DNA from: CAZTPJ01 sp964614515
Lineage (GTDB): Bacteria > Planctomycetota > Phycisphaerae > Phycisphaerales > UBA1924
NCBI GenBank assembly: GCA_964614515.1
Contig: CAZTPJ010000052.1
Span: 1-26,431, forward strand
Reading direction: 5' to 3'
Length of the DNA: 26,431 nucleotides
Under the pieces are notes generated by a model that did no database searches, was not told the origin of the DNA, and worked only from the letters and a program-made list of their open reading frames with translations. This document shows positions 14,529 to 24,300 of this stretch, one piece after another. Numbering within the stretch: position 1 is the stretch's first letter; every line of letters starts with the position of its first letter. Position numbers and translations under genes: made by a program.

Positions 14529-15454
14529 GTCGGCTCCTTTCGCGACTGGCGCAGGCGGATGACGATGCGCGTGACGTCGCCCGCGGCGTTCAAGCGCGGT
14601 TGGTCCATCGTCCAGCCGTCGGGCGGTGTGAACGCGGCGAGGAATCGCGCTGGGTCACCTTCGACCGCGACGGAGATCGACAGGTCATCGGCCGTGGCGG
14701 TGATGGTCTGCGGCGTCGAGGAGACCTCGGCGGGCCAGGTGGCGAGCAGCGCGGCGAGAGCGGGAGTCGCGTCGGTTGGATGGGTGATGGCGGCGGCGTT
14801 CTGAAGTGAATCCCGCACGGTCCGCATCTCGCGCAGGGCGAACGGTGAAGTGGGGTTCTCGAGTGTTGACTCCACGGCCGAGAAGATCGCGGCGCGGGCT
14901 TCGGACGAGAGGGCATTGAAGTGCGCTGCACGTCGTGCGAAGCCGATGGTGATGAGGCTGGCGCAGATGAGCACGGCTGTCGCGGCGAGCGCGTGCGATC
15001 TCAGCCGTGCGCGTCGCGCTTCGCGCGGCTCGAACTCGCCAATGAGGAGGTTTAAGGCCGAAGCGTTCGCCCCCACCGCGATGTCCGCGGGGATGCTCGA
15101 TGGTGAGAGCGTGCTGATCGCCGCAGGGAGCGAAGCAAGTTCGTCACGCGCGGCGGCGCATACAAGGACTTGCGAAGCATCCAGCGGCATGCACACGGCG
15201 TGCAGACCCTCCATCGGCGCGGGAATCTGTTCCTCCGCCATCGGCAGCAGGCCCGGCGGCAGCGGACCGGCCGTGCGCAGGCCGGGGGCTTCGACCATGG
15301 CCCAGTAGAAGCGGTCGGGCGGCCACTGCAAGTCTGGTGTGGATGCCATGTCGGCCGATCCCGGTGACGACGCGGTCGTCTCGCCGATACGCTCGACGCG
15401 CACAGGCGGGACGCCTGGGCCACGGCTCAGAATGGACGCCTCGGCGTGTGTCAC
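14525..15454 (-). CDS. GspL/PilN-like membrane protein
   Basis: A 309-residue protein with a cytoplasmic N-terminal domain (about 45-145), one membrane helix at 154-172 (ALAATAVLICASLITIGFA) and a periplasmic part. The helix is followed by an amphipathic stretch and a small alpha/beta domain (TITATADDLSISVAVEG onward) like those at the C-termini of PilN and GspL. In those systems this protein links the ATPase to the periplasmic subunits. The assignment is by layout and gene order. Residues 12-19 (GPGVPPVR) are encoded by the palindromic repeat at 15402-15425. The start overlaps the upstream stop as ATGA and the stop overlaps the next ORF as ATGA. Confidence 0.75.
   Translation of the reverse strand: MTHAEASILSRGPGVPPVRVERIGETTASSPGSADMASTPDLQWPPDRFYWAMVEAPGLRTAGPLPPGLLPMAEEQIPAPMEGLHAVCMPLDASQVLVCAAARDELASLPAAISTLSPSSIPADIAVGANASALNLLIGEFEPREARRARLRSHALAATAVLICASLITIGFARRAAHFNALSSEARAAIFSAVESTLENPTSPFALREMRTVRDSLQNAAAITHPTDATPALAALLATWPAEVSSTPQTITATADDLSISVAVEGDPARFLAAFTPPDGWTMDQPRLNAAGDVTRIVIRLRQSRKEPT
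15402..15425. repeat. Intragenic palindromic repeat, copy A (PilN-like gene)
   Basis: CAGGCG, loop GGA, CGCCTG at 15403-15417, then GGCCACGG. It matches copies at 15936-15960 and 17652-17677 in the core GGCGRGACGCC and in the following CC-rich tail. It is read through as GPGVPPVR. Confidence 0.65.
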
Positions 15455-16059
15455 GATCGCCCCCCCTCGCGTCGGAGCGTCAGCGTCGTCAGGCCGTGGG
15501 TCGTGCGGATGCTGATGGCATGTTCCGTCACGCGCTCGATGGTTCGATCGGCGACGCGGTCGCCGGTGGCGACGATGTGGATGCGGTCTGTGTCCGGGTC
15601 GTACAGCACGGCGCGGTGAATGGCATCATCGCGCGTGATCGCCAGAAGTTCAAGCTTCAGCGGCGGCGGTGGAGGCGGCGGCCTTGGCGCGGGGGCCTGC
15701 GGCGGCGGCGCGGGAGGCGCAACCCACAGCGGAGCACGGAAGGCGTCGATGTTGAGCGCAATGCGGTCCTCGGCAGCTGACGTTGTCTGTGAGCCCGGGA
15801 CGTCGGCGAGGTGGAACAGATCCCCGCCCGGCAATGGCATGAAGGCCCAGGCGGCGGAAAGAAGCATGGCCGCGATGGCGGCGGCGCGGATCGCGGGGCG
15901 CTCAAGGCGACGATGTGCATCGGTCGCGCCATGAGGCGGGCGGGACGCCCGCCCCACCGGATCGTGTTCCAGAGGTGGGCAGGACGTTTGTGCCATCGAA
16001 CCCTCGTCTGAATGGGATGCGGGCGACTGTTCCAGCGTTGTGGGCACGTCAGTCGCCAT
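15451..16059 (-). CDS. GspC/PilP-like protein
   Basis: A 202-residue protein with a cytoplasmic tail, one membrane helix (about 57-75, AIRAAAIAAMLLSAAWAFM), a long Pro/Ala-rich periplasmic linker (114-133, with seven prolines in a row) and a C-terminal beta domain (135-198, LKLELLAITRDDAIHRAVLY and VATGDRVADRTIERVTEHAISI). This order fits the HR domain of GspC or the PilP fold, which binds the secretin. The gene order next to gspD/gspE supports this, but the similarity is weak. The start at 16059 shares a base with the upstream stop (TGATG) and has GGAGG 5-6 bases upstream. The N-terminal tail is partly encoded by a palindromic repeat. Confidence 0.78.
   Translation of the reverse strand: MATDVPTTLEQSPASHSDEGSMAQTSCPPLEHDPVGRASRPPHGATDAHRRLERPAIRAAAIAAMLLSAAWAFMPLPGGDLFHLADVPGSQTTSAAEDRIALNIDAFRAPLWVAPPAPPPQAPAPRPPPPPPPLKLELLAITRDDAIHRAVLYDPDTDRIHIVATGDRVADRTIERVTEHAISIRTTHGLTTLTLRREGGRS
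15936..15960. repeat. Intragenic palindromic repeat, copy B (GspC-like gene)
   Basis: GGCGGGCG, loop GGA, CGCCCGCC at 15935-15953 forms a perfect 8-bp stem, followed by CCACCGG. It is the same family as copies A and C but read in a different frame, giving GRASRPP in the cytoplasmic tail. Confidence 0.65.
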
Positions 16060-17711
16060 CACGCCTCCTCCGTCCACTCGATGACGCGCGCGACTTCCTC
16101 GGCCGTGGTGACGCCCTCGCTCACGAGTCGGAGGCCAGCCTCGCGCAGGGTGGTCATGCCGCGTCGCCGGGCCTCATCGCGCAATCGTCCCGCGGACGTC
16201 CGTTCGCCGACCATGTCGCGCAGCCCCGCGTCGAGCATGAGAAGTTCAAAGACGCCCACGCGGCCTCGCCATCCCGTGCCGTGACAGTCCTCGCATCCCT
16301 GACCCGCACACTCACCATGCACCTTGCGAACCAGCCGCTGGGCCAGCACGACCGAGAGCGAGGACGACACCAGGAACGGCTCGACGCCCAGGTCGATCAG
16401 TCGCACCGGCGCGCCGACAGCGCTTTCGGTATGCAAGGTGGACAGCACGAGGTGGCCCGTGAGCGAAGCCTGCACGGCCATCCGGGCCGTCTCCTCATCG
16501 CGGATCTCCCCCACCATGATCACATCCGGATCCTGGCGAAGGATGTGGCGAAGGCCGGCCGCGAACGTGACGCGCTTCTTCTGGTCCACCTGCATCTGCG
16601 TGATCGCAAGGTCCGAGGAGAGGTCGTACTCCACCGGATCCTCGATCGTCATGATGTTGAGTTCGCAACCGCGAGCCTGCGCCCCGGCGGCCCTCGCGCT
16701 GATCCACGCGAGCGTGGCGTAGAGCGTCGTCGTCTTGCCGCTGCCGGTGGGACCGGTGGAGAGGGCGATGCCGCTGGCCATCGCGCACCGCGCTCGCCAG
16801 CGCGACTCGACATCCCCGGGTATGCCCAGCGCGGCGAATGATGAGAGATGCGGCGACCGCGAGGGATCGAGCAGGCGCACGACCACTCGTTCGCCAAACG
16901 TGCTGGGGATGGTGCTCACGCGAAGGTCCACGCGACGACCCGCGTGCAAGCCTTGTCCGATGGTGATCGCCGCACGGCCATCCTGCGGGGCGCGACGCTC
17001 GGCGAGATCCAACCTCGCCATCACCTTCACGCGGCTGACCACCGCCGAGGCGATGCTCGCGGGAAGTTCGCGCACCGTGTGCAGCGTCCCATCCAGCCGA
17101 TACCGCACCAGCACGCGATCCCGCAGCGGCTGGATGTGGACATCGCTGGCGCTCCGTAGCAACGCCTCGAAGAAGAGCAGGTCCACGAGCCGCACGGCCG
17201 GGGCCTTGCCCTGCGTGTGCAGCACATCGCCATCGCGCATCGCCTTCGCGAGGTCGGCGTCGACATCGGCCGAGCCAACAATCACCACGGCCGGGAGGTC
17301 CGCGTCCCGCGAGTCCGATGATTCAGCGCGAGCGGAGTATGCGCGATCGATCGCGGCCGCGAGACCCTCGGCGTCTGCCTGTGTTGTACAAACAGGCCGG
17401 CCCAGACGCACGCCGACGTTGAACACGGCCGTGGCGGGCGTCGAGTCGGTGATGAGCAGATCTTCGCATCCATCGCGCGTGCCCGCGCTCAAGATAAGAT
17501 GTCGGCGGGCGTAGTCGTGGGGGATCAGATTGAGGAAGTCGGTGCTCGGAGACGCGTTCGAATTGGAAGCCGCGGTCGCCTCAGGCGGCGCGGACCCGCA
17601 GTGATCGGCGGGATCGGACGTGGGCGCGGAGCCATCGGTGATGCTGATGCGCACGGGCGAGACGCCTGTGCCGCCGGTTGCAGCGGGAGCGAGGCCGTGT
17701 GCGCCGATCAT
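16059..17711 (-). CDS. gspE: GspE/PilB-family secretion ATPase
   Basis: A 550-residue AAA-type ATPase that would drive pseudopilus or pilus assembly from the cytoplasmic face. An MshEN-like N-terminal domain (about 59-127, FLNLIPHDYARRH onward) precedes the motor. Walker A is GPTGSGKT at 320-327, the Asp box is around IEDPVEY (356-362), Walker B is VIMVGEIRD at 397-405 and the His box is LSTLHTESA at 423-431. The C-terminal zinc-binding loop (HGECAGQGCEDCHGTGWRGR) is much shorter than usual, with only three clear cysteines. The start at 17711 is chosen because it overlaps the gspD stop as ATGA, like the other junctions. A start at 17741 adds 10 residues. Residues 12-21 (TGGTGVSPVR) come from palindromic repeat copy C. 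Confidence 0.93.
   Translation of the reverse strand: MIGAHGLAPAATGGTGVSPVRISITDGSAPTSDPADHCGSAPPEATAASNSNASPSTDFLNLIPHDYARRHLILSAGTRDGCEDLLITDSTPATAVFNVGVRLGRPVCTTQADAEGLAAAIDRAYSARAESSDSRDADLPAVVIVGSADVDADLAKAMRDGDVLHTQGKAPAVRLVDLLFFEALLRSASDVHIQPLRDRVLVRYRLDGTLHTVRELPASIASAVVSRVKVMARLDLAERRAPQDGRAAITIGQGLHAGRRVDLRVSTIPSTFGERVVVRLLDPSRSPHLSSFAALGIPGDVESRWRARCAMASGIALSTGPTGSGKTTTLYATLAWISARAAGAQARGCELNIMTIEDPVEYDLSSDLAITQMQVDQKKRVTFAAGLRHILRQDPDVIMVGEIRDEETARMAVQASLTGHLVLSTLHTESAVGAPVRLIDLGVEPFLVSSSLSVVLAQRLVRKVHGECAGQGCEDCHGTGWRGRVGVFELLMLDAGLRDMVGERTSAGRLRDEARRRGMTTLREAGLRLVSEGVTTAEEVARVIEWTEEA
17652..17677. repeat. Intragenic palindromic repeat, copy C (gspE)
   Basis: CACGGGCG, loop AGA, CGCCTGTG at 17652-17670 forms an 8-bp stem with one wobble pair, followed by CCGCCGG. 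It is read through as GTGVSPVR near the GspE N-terminus. Confidence 0.65.
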
Positions 17712-20149
17712 CGGATGACCCTCGGCTCGGTCCTTGGCCATCCATCATCCACGCCCGCGCGAGCGACATCCCGCGTCGAGATGTACCTGAGGTCTTCGAA
17801 GTCGCGGTGTCGCATGACGTTCGCGCGAATGAACACGAAGAACCGCGACGAATCCGTTCCGTGGCTGCGGCTCTTGAACGCCTCGCCGAGGATGGGAATG
17901 CGCCCAAGCAGCGGCACTTGCGTGACCGACCGCGAACGCCGATCCAGATCGATGCCGCCGACGACCACGGTGTGGCCGTCGGGAATCGTCGCGATGCTCT
18001 GCACGCGGTTCTGCTGCCGTGGCGGGGGAAGCGTCGGGCTTGACGATGCGCCGACAAAGGAACTCAGCGACACCGAATACTCGATCACCAGGTGATCGCC
18101 CTCGGCGATGCGCGGGCGTATTGCAACCACGGTACCCGCATCCTGCGTGCCACCGAAGGACGTCGTCGAGACAGTGTTGGATGCGTTGACGCTGGCGAAG
18201 GGCTGCTGCACGACGGAGTCCAGGGATGCGCGCTCGTTGTTCCCCACGAGCAGTTTGGGCATGCTCACCGAGCGGCCGCTGCTGAGGTTCTCCAGTGCGC
18301 GAAGCACAATGGAGAAGTCGCCGGGGCTGAGCACGATGCCCGTCAGGCCCGTGGCCGAGGCCGGCACGCTCACTTCGCCATCCTCGCCGCGCGTGGCGAG
18401 TCCGAACAGCGACGCCAGCCGCATTCGCACGCTCCCGCTGACCTGCAACTGTTCGAGTTCCACGCCAAGGCTCAGCGTGTCGCTGTCACTGAGCGTGACC
18501 ATGAGCACTTCGAGCATCACCTGCGGCTGGCGCACATCCAGCGATGGAAGCAGCGCCTCGATCTGCGCCAGCAGCCGCGCTTCGCCCGCGATGATCAGCG
18601 TGTTGGTCCCCTCGTCGGCGGTGATGATCAGCGGGGCATCCGCACCGTAAGACGGCCGCGCACGGGCGTCCGGGGCTACCCGATCCAGCCGCGATCGCGG
18701 AGCCGGACTTGTCCCCGGCGGCGATGGAGGAATGGTGGTCGAGGGCCGCAGCCGCGATTCGTCAACCGAGGAACCACCGCTTGCGCCATCACCCTCGGCG
18801 ACATCGGAGGTCACATCCAGCATTCCGGCATTGATAAGTTGTTCGAGGATGTCGCGCACATCACGCACGCTGCGATTGCGGATGATGTAGGAACGCACGG
18901 GTTTGCGGGCGGCCGACGGCGCGGCGTCCAGCCGTTCGAGCAGCGCCCGAACGGTCTCGTGTGCCGCGGGCGTCGTCGTGAGAACGAGCGTGCCCGTGAA
19001 GTCGTCAATCACCAGCCGCCACCGATCATCGCCCGGATCGCGCGCCGATTCCTCGATCAGCCGCGCCACATCCCGCGCTGGGAAGTGCTGGGGCGCGTAG
19101 GTCAACGTCGTCACGCCCTCGCGCTTATCGAGTGCTGATATGAGACTACGCCACCATGACATCCGCCCCCGCGGTGCCACGATGAGTACTGCCCGCCCAT
19201 CGGGGGCAGCCAGCACATCGCCCGCCATTTTCTCCCCTGCGGCCACCTCCCGCTTCGCCAGCACTTGCGTCACGAGCGCAGCCATCTGCATGCCCGACAG
19301 ATGTTGCAACGGCATTTCCTCGACAATCGCCTGCGCATCCGCTGAATCGAGACGGTGCAACAAGTCCAGCGCCTGCTCGACCCGCGGCGTGATGTCCGCG
19401 ATCAAGAGCATTCCATCCCCGATTACCGACACCGACCCGCTCGGCCGCGAGATGATCTTGCCAAGCGGATCGATGAGATCCTTCGATGGCCGATGCCGCA
19501 CAGGTGCCAGCACGGCGCGGAAACCCGGTGGCGGCCCGACATTGGAAGGAAGAGTGAACGCGTCGGTCGCGGCCGGGCCTGCGGATGCGTCGCCAACGCG
19601 CGATTGGCGAGCGAGATCGGTGACAAGTGCGAAAGATGCAGCATCGCTCAACTTCACAATGCTATAAGACGGCCTCCCGGCGGTTTGGGCCTCCGGAATG
19701 TGCACCGGTACTCCGCCTATCGCGCGAGGCTTCCCTCCTTGAATTCCACGCACGACTCCTTCCCGCGCGTCCCGAGGCGCTGCGACATCGCCTTCGTCTT
19801 CCGCGTCTAGGTCGGCCCGCGCTGTCGGGCTTCCTCCTTCAATCCGCACCGTTGTGAGTCCTCTTTCGAACAGTACTCGATTCAAAAGCCACCATAACTT
19901 CTCATCTCCAACCCCACCTTCCATCCTCAGCGTTACCGTGCCCTTCAACGCCGCGGCGTCATACTGCACGTTCACACCCATTCGGACCGCCGCCACATCC
20001 ACCAGCCGAGCCAGCTCCATCTGGCCCGACAACAGACTCTCGCCGGGTTGTGCGAACGCTACGGCGGGAAAGAGGATCCACAACACGGCGCAACATGATG
20101 TCAGCCGCGCGAAGCACAAGCCATGAGCGGGACTACCGTCGGACGTCAT
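17708..20149 (-). CDS. gspD: GspD/PilQ-family secretin
   Basis: An 813-residue outer-membrane channel subunit. A signal peptide (about 1-33, core AVLWILFPAVAFA, cut before Q) is followed by periplasmic N-domains: an N0-like segment (45-105) and later ring-building modules (275-345, 348-408, and 418-535 interrupted by a Ser/Pro-rich insert at about 455-500). The secretin domain covers about 540-780: QPQVMLEVLMVTLSD opens it, SMPKLLVGNNERAS lies in the middle, and the signature VPLLGRIPILGEAF is at 745-758. A ribosome binding site, AAGGAG, lies 8 bases upstream. The gene follows the small secreted protein by 72 bases and is coupled to gspE by ATGA. It is longer than many secretins because of the inserts. 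Confidence 0.94.
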   Translation of the reverse strand: MTSDGSPAHGLCFARLTSCCAVLWILFPAVAFAQPGESLLSGQMELARLVDVAAVRMGVNVQYDAAALKGTVTLRMEGGVGDEKLWWLLNRVLFERGLTTVRIEGGSPTARADLDAEDEGDVAAPRDAREGVVRGIQGGKPRAIGGVPVHIPEAQTAGRPSYSIVKLSDAASFALVTDLARQSRVGDASAGPAATDAFTLPSNVGPPPGFRAVLAPVRHRPSKDLIDPLGKIISRPSGSVSVIGDGMLLIADITPRVEQALDLLHRLDSADAQAIVEEMPLQHLSGMQMAALVTQVLAKREVAAGEKMAGDVLAAPDGRAVLIVAPRGRMSWWRSLISALDKREGVTTLTYAPQHFPARDVARLIEESARDPGDDRWRLVIDDFTGTLVLTTTPAAHETVRALLERLDAAPSAARKPVRSYIIRNRSVRDVRDILEQLINAGMLDVTSDVAEGDGASGGSSVDESRLRPSTTIPPSPPGTSPAPRSRLDRVAPDARARPSYGADAPLIITADEGTNTLIIAGEARLLAQIEALLPSLDVRQPQVMLEVLMVTLSDSDTLSLGVELEQLQVSGSVRMRLASLFGLATRGEDGEVSVPASATGLTGIVLSPGDFSIVLRALENLSSGRSVSMPKLLVGNNERASLDSVVQQPFASVNASNTVSTTSFGGTQDAGTVVAIRPRIAEGDHLVIEYSVSLSSFVGASSSPTLPPPRQQNRVQSIATIPDGHTVVVGGIDLDRRSRSVTQVPLLGRIPILGEAFKSRSHGTDSSRFFVFIRANVMRHRDFEDLRYISTRDVARAGVDDGWPRTEPRVIR

Positions 20150-20221
20150 GCTCTGGACTCCTTGGATGCGGACCCGTAGTAGACCGATCGAGGGCGTGTG
20201 CCGAACGGCATCGATGGAGCG

Positions 20222-20914
20222 TCACTCGGCCATCATGTTGTTCCACAGGGTCCTGTACATTGTCCCTTTCGAGCGGAGCGCGCTTCTGGCTCGTTGGACT
20301 TCAAGAGTTTGAAACTCAGCCCAAACCCGGGTCGCCCAAGCACTCGGCTCCCGTTGCGTCATCAGCCGGTCCGCAGCCTCTCGCAATTCGTGCCACGCGT
20401 GGGCGGTTCTCGGCTCAATCAAGAGTTCCAGCGAAAAGCGTCGGTCAGCGCGACGATTGTTCATCACAGATTGAATCAGCTGGCCTTGGCCTTGAGTCGC
20501 CCGAGACATGACGGTGTCGAATTCATCGATAATCTCACCCAAGGCGTCCTGCGTTGAAGAGAGCGCGTTGGCGGCGATCGCCCAGTCGGCCAACTGCGTT
20601 GCGGAAGCCCTTCCGGATCGTACTAGACGAGCGAGGCGTCGTTCGTGGGCGGCTGCACCCACAATTGCTGAGTTTACGGCGTACAGATGGGTTCCGCGTT
20701 CCAGTACAAACTCCTTCGCCGCCTCGATCACGGCGCTCGCTTGCTCCTGGGACAAGTCGGCCAGTGCCAACACATCGGCATCGATCGCCAACGTCATAAG
20801 GGTGCGGTCCCGCGTGTCCGAGTTCGCGTCGATAGCGGTCGCGGTCGTCGTACACACTGCGAGGAGTCCGCACCAGCACAGGAATAGCCAGACAGTCACT
20901 GCGTTGTAATGCAC
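20222..20914 (-). CDS. Secreted protein of unknown function, first gene of the secretion operon
   Basis: A 230-residue protein starting at a GTG with AAGGAG 6 bases upstream. The longer ATG-started frame from 21001 has no ribosome binding site and would place a hydrophilic tail before the signal sequence. The signal peptide is about residues 1-27 (VTVWLFLCWCGLLAV core, then TTTATA). The mature part is mainly helical and charged, with repeated A, E and R heptad-like stretches and an NNRRADRRFSLELL segment. No family is recognised. Its place 72 bases before gspD and the same strand suggest a periplasmic accessory of the system or an unrelated upstream gene. Confidence 0.7.
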   Translation of the reverse strand: MHYNAVTVWLFLCWCGLLAVCTTTATAIDANSDTRDRTLMTLAIDADVLALADLSQEQASAVIEAAKEFVLERGTHLYAVNSAIVGAAAHERRLARLVRSGRASATQLADWAIAANALSSTQDALGEIIDEFDTVMSRATQGQGQLIQSVMNNRRADRRFSLELLIEPRTAHAWHELREAADRLMTQREPSAWATRVWAEFQTLEVQRARSALRSKGTMYRTLWNNMMAE

Positions 20915-20965
20915 ATCGCACTCCTTCTGATTTGTTGGCTGACCAGATGGTCGAACGACAGTCAG

Positions 20966-20993
20966 AGTGTACTCGATTTCGACGACTCGGCAA
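20966..20993 (-). promoter_or_regulatory. Candidate promoter for the secretion operon
   Basis: On the minus strand TTGCCG (20988-20993) and TACACT (20966-20971) are separated by 16 bases, each matching four of six consensus sigma-70 positions. The start codon at 20914 lies about 50 bases downstream of the -10 box. Confidence 0.4.
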
Positions 20994-21040
20994 GCGACCA
21001 CCTCTCACAACGTCACACCTGCGCACGGTCGCGATTCACA

Positions 21041-21100
21041 GGTAGGGGTGATTCCCTAGGCCGAGTGGGCCGGCCACCCCTTCCAGGGGTAATCTCTACC
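21041..21100. repeat. Imperfect inverted repeat in the divergent region
   Basis: The left arm at 21041-21057 (GGTAGGGGTGATTCCCT) pairs imperfectly with the right arm at 21085-21100 (AGGGGTAATCTCTACC). GTAG/CTAC, GATT/AATC and CCCT/AGGG match. The loop contains the 8-bp palindrome GGCCGGCC (21068-21075). It lies between the two divergent promoters and could be a regulator site. Confidence 0.4.
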
Positions 21101-21299
21101 CCCGATCCAGAGGGCGATGCTGTCTTTGCATGTGGCGTCCTGGAACGTGCGGCTCATTCCCTCATTGACGACTTTGCCGTTACCAAGGGCATTTTATACA
21201 ACCTGGACCCTCTCGCGACGTTGAAAAGACGAGAGGAGGAATTGTCTTCAGAAGTTCTAAACACAACTACAGATCTCGTTCAGCCCCTTTTTTACCCAC

Positions 21300-21328
21300 T
21301 TGACACACTGCTGATGACGTGGCATACT
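21300..21328 (+). promoter_or_regulatory. Candidate promoter for the YD-repeat gene
   Basis: A perfect TTGACA at 21300-21305, a 17-base spacer and CATACT at 21323-21328 (four of six) form a good sigma-70-type promoter about 50 bases before the start codon. A second TTGACA at 21328-21333 has no matching -10 box. Confidence 0.6.
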
Positions 21329-21377
21329 TGACAGCCCCAGTGTGGGTGAGTAGTCGAGTGTGCACAGGGAGTATCAC

Positions 21378-24300
21378 ATGAGCCGTGTTAGCCAGGCAGT
21401 ATGCCGTTGGGTCGTGGCCATCGCTACGGTTCTGGGTGCGGAGTCGACGCAGGCTCAGCCTCTATATGCTTTACATTCTCCGTCACTCACCGACTACAGA
21501 CCTCCTGCACCCACGACCGCACAAGACCTGGCCCCTCTCGCGCGCCAAAGGGGAGTGAATCTGGACGGGTCTCTTAGGGTGGGTGTCTGGATGGGCCTTG
21601 CGTTGGGTGTCGATGCGAGTGGAGAATCTTGGAACAATCGTCGCTTACTTCGCGGTCGGGTAGATCTCGTGACAGGCGGGGTTGCCGTCGCCGACGTTGA
21701 TCTTGCCCTGCCCGCGTTCGTGCCGTGGGTGATCTCTCGTAGCTTCAACCAGCGTCAGTGGATCGATTCCAACGCTCATCACAGCAACGGCTTCCAGGGC
21801 TGGAATTGGTCTCAGGATTCGCAACCCGAGATCGTCTTCGTGCCGGATGGATCCAGCGCCGCCAACGACATGGTGTATTTGGTGTATGGCGCCGATGCAT
21901 TCATCGAGTTCCGACGCACGGACTCTGAGAGCACGACCTTTCGCGCCGTCAACGGAGCGGCCGGAGCAATCACGTATACGGTGGTTTCCAGCGACCCGGA
22001 CCCTTGGGTGTATTGTGATCAGAACGGAACGCTCCTCACGTTTTCGAGCCCCGTCGATACGGATATAGCGGCTGCGAAGCGTGGCCGCCTTTGGCGAATC
22101 CAGGTAAGCTCGCAGCACTCGGCGCATGTCGGCTCAACGTCGTCACTTGCTCAGGGTTTGGCGGACGGATACGACTCGGATGGTCGCATTCTCAAGGCGT
22201 TCGACAGCCGGGGCAGGCGGTTTCAGTATCAGTACACGTCATCGCCCATCGGCGGGGTGAAACGGCTTCAGGACGTCGAAGTATTCGGCCCGACCAACGA
22301 AGAGCTGGGATATATCGTCGCCTACGAGTACTACACGGATGGAGAGGAGGAACCCGATCGGGATCACGGAAGCGAGGGAGATCTCAAGCTCGTAACTGTC
22401 ACAGCCCCTTTGACGGAGGATCCCGACAACCCCGGATCACCGATTGCTTCGCTGGTAGTCCGGACATACTACCGGTACTACAAGTCGCCTTCGGAATCTG
22501 AGGGGCTCATCAAGATGATCGTTGAGGCGGAGGGGGTGCGCAGGGCGGATTGGGAGGATGCTAACCCGCCTGCGCTCGACGGCAGCTTCATTGAACTGGA
22601 CGATGAGGATCTTTATTCGTACGCGGCCTTCTTCGTAGAGTACGACGAGGACGGTCAAGTCGAGACCTGTTGGTTTGACGGCTCCAAGACTGGCGACGCA
22701 AACGACGGTGAGCACCGGGTCGAGTATTCTGTGAACGGAGGCGGTACGTGGACGGGCGGTTACGATGCGCAGTGGTTGGCCCGTACCGTCGTGACGCTAC
22801 CTACAGCGGCCGCGTTGGGTGACCGAACACGCCTGATTCTGTATACAGATGAGGTCGGGCAGCCGCTGTCCCGCGTCATTGCTGCGGGCGATCCCGAAGA
22901 GACTGAGCCGGCACCGGACTTTTGGGTCACTCGGGTCGACCGGGACGCCGGCGGCCGAATCGTTCGCATCCACAGTCCAGCGAACTGCCTGGAGTATGAG
23001 TTCGCTACCAATTCGATAGAGTCGAACGAAGACGAAGGCCTGATCTGGATCACTGACCGAGTATCTGGAGGGGACCTCGCGGGCCTGCCCGCAGCAACGC
23101 GGCACTGTCGAGGTACCGACGCTACTTCGACGGGGTTCTATGACGCCCTCATGGACTACGCCGGATCGCCGTCGTATTCGCACGGCGGCTACAACGTCTA
23201 CAGACCGCTGGTAAGCGAGATTCGGACATTTCCTGATGAGGTCTCGCCCCCTTACACGACGCCAGCGAATGTATATGAAGTTGACTACACATTTCACTCG
23301 GGGCCTGACAGCCAGTTGGCGATCGAGTTGATGACCATCACAGTGCCCGCCGTTGATACGGCTCACAACGGACAGGGCGTTGCCAACACTCGACTGCGGT
23401 ACTACTCGCCGGAAGGGCGGTTGCAGTATACGCGCGATGAAGTAGGCGGAGTGCGGGCGTACGAGTATGACGACGACGGCCGTCTGTCTCTCTCCATTCG
23501 AGACGTTGATTCAGAGGACCTTGGCACGGAGCCCCCCGAGGAGTTTGAAACCACCGGCAGCCACTTCCACATGACGACGTCCTATTCGTACGATGGCCAG
23601 GGCCGGGTCGAGCGAGTCGTTCGGCCCGATGGACGGACAATGGGAATCTTCTACACACGCTTGAGCGATCAGCGGCTCGTCGTCGTCGGAGTACCGAGGA
23701 TCGATGAAGTCGAGAGCGATTACCAGTATTGGGGTCCGGCGGGTTACGTCGTCGCCAATCACTCTGGCGGGGTTGAAGGTAGCGGAATCATTGGCATCTC
23801 CCAGCCGTACGTCCATACTGAAGTTCACCCTCTCGATTGGATAGACATCGACAGCGCTGATTTGATTGAAGCCGTGGGCGCTGACGGCGTCGTGCTGACG
23901 ACACTGGGCCATCGAATCTACTCAAACTCAGGGCATCGACTGCTGGAATCGCGAAGGTACACGAAACTGGGCGCGCCAGAATTCGACGAATCGACGTTCG
24001 GCTACGACGCGTACCACCGCCTGACGAGAATGACAGATCCGACGCAGACGATTCATCGATACGTATATGACTCGCTCTCGCGGCCCGTGCAGCGATGGAT
24101 CGGTACGGACGACACGGACTGGCCGTCGTTGAGTGCACCGAGCAACATGCGCAATCCACTGCAGTTCGAGTACGATCAGGACGGCGTCGGCAACGGATGG
24201 CTCACCAAGTTCACGCTCGACACACTGGTGCCCGAGCCGGGACAGAACCTGCGCACGACGACCTGGCAGTATGATTATCGCGGGTTGCCCATCGTAACGC

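Larger units (their letters stand above)
20915..21377. promoter_or_regulatory. Divergent intergenic region between the secretion operon and the YD-repeat gene
   Basis: This 463-base stretch holds the promoters of two divergent transcription units and one imperfect inverted repeat (given separately). An ORF on the plus strand at 20909-21331 runs through it but has no ribosome binding site or family resemblance, and it starts inside the opposite gene. I see no RNA gene. The segment 21110-21290 carries nothing I can name. The base composition is lower in GC than the operon on its left. Confidence 0.6.

Noticed and set aside
20909..21331. A 140-codon plus-strand ORF in the divergent intergenic region.
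   Set aside because: It begins inside the opposite gene, has no ribosome binding site and shows no familiar motif; it also covers both candidate promoters.
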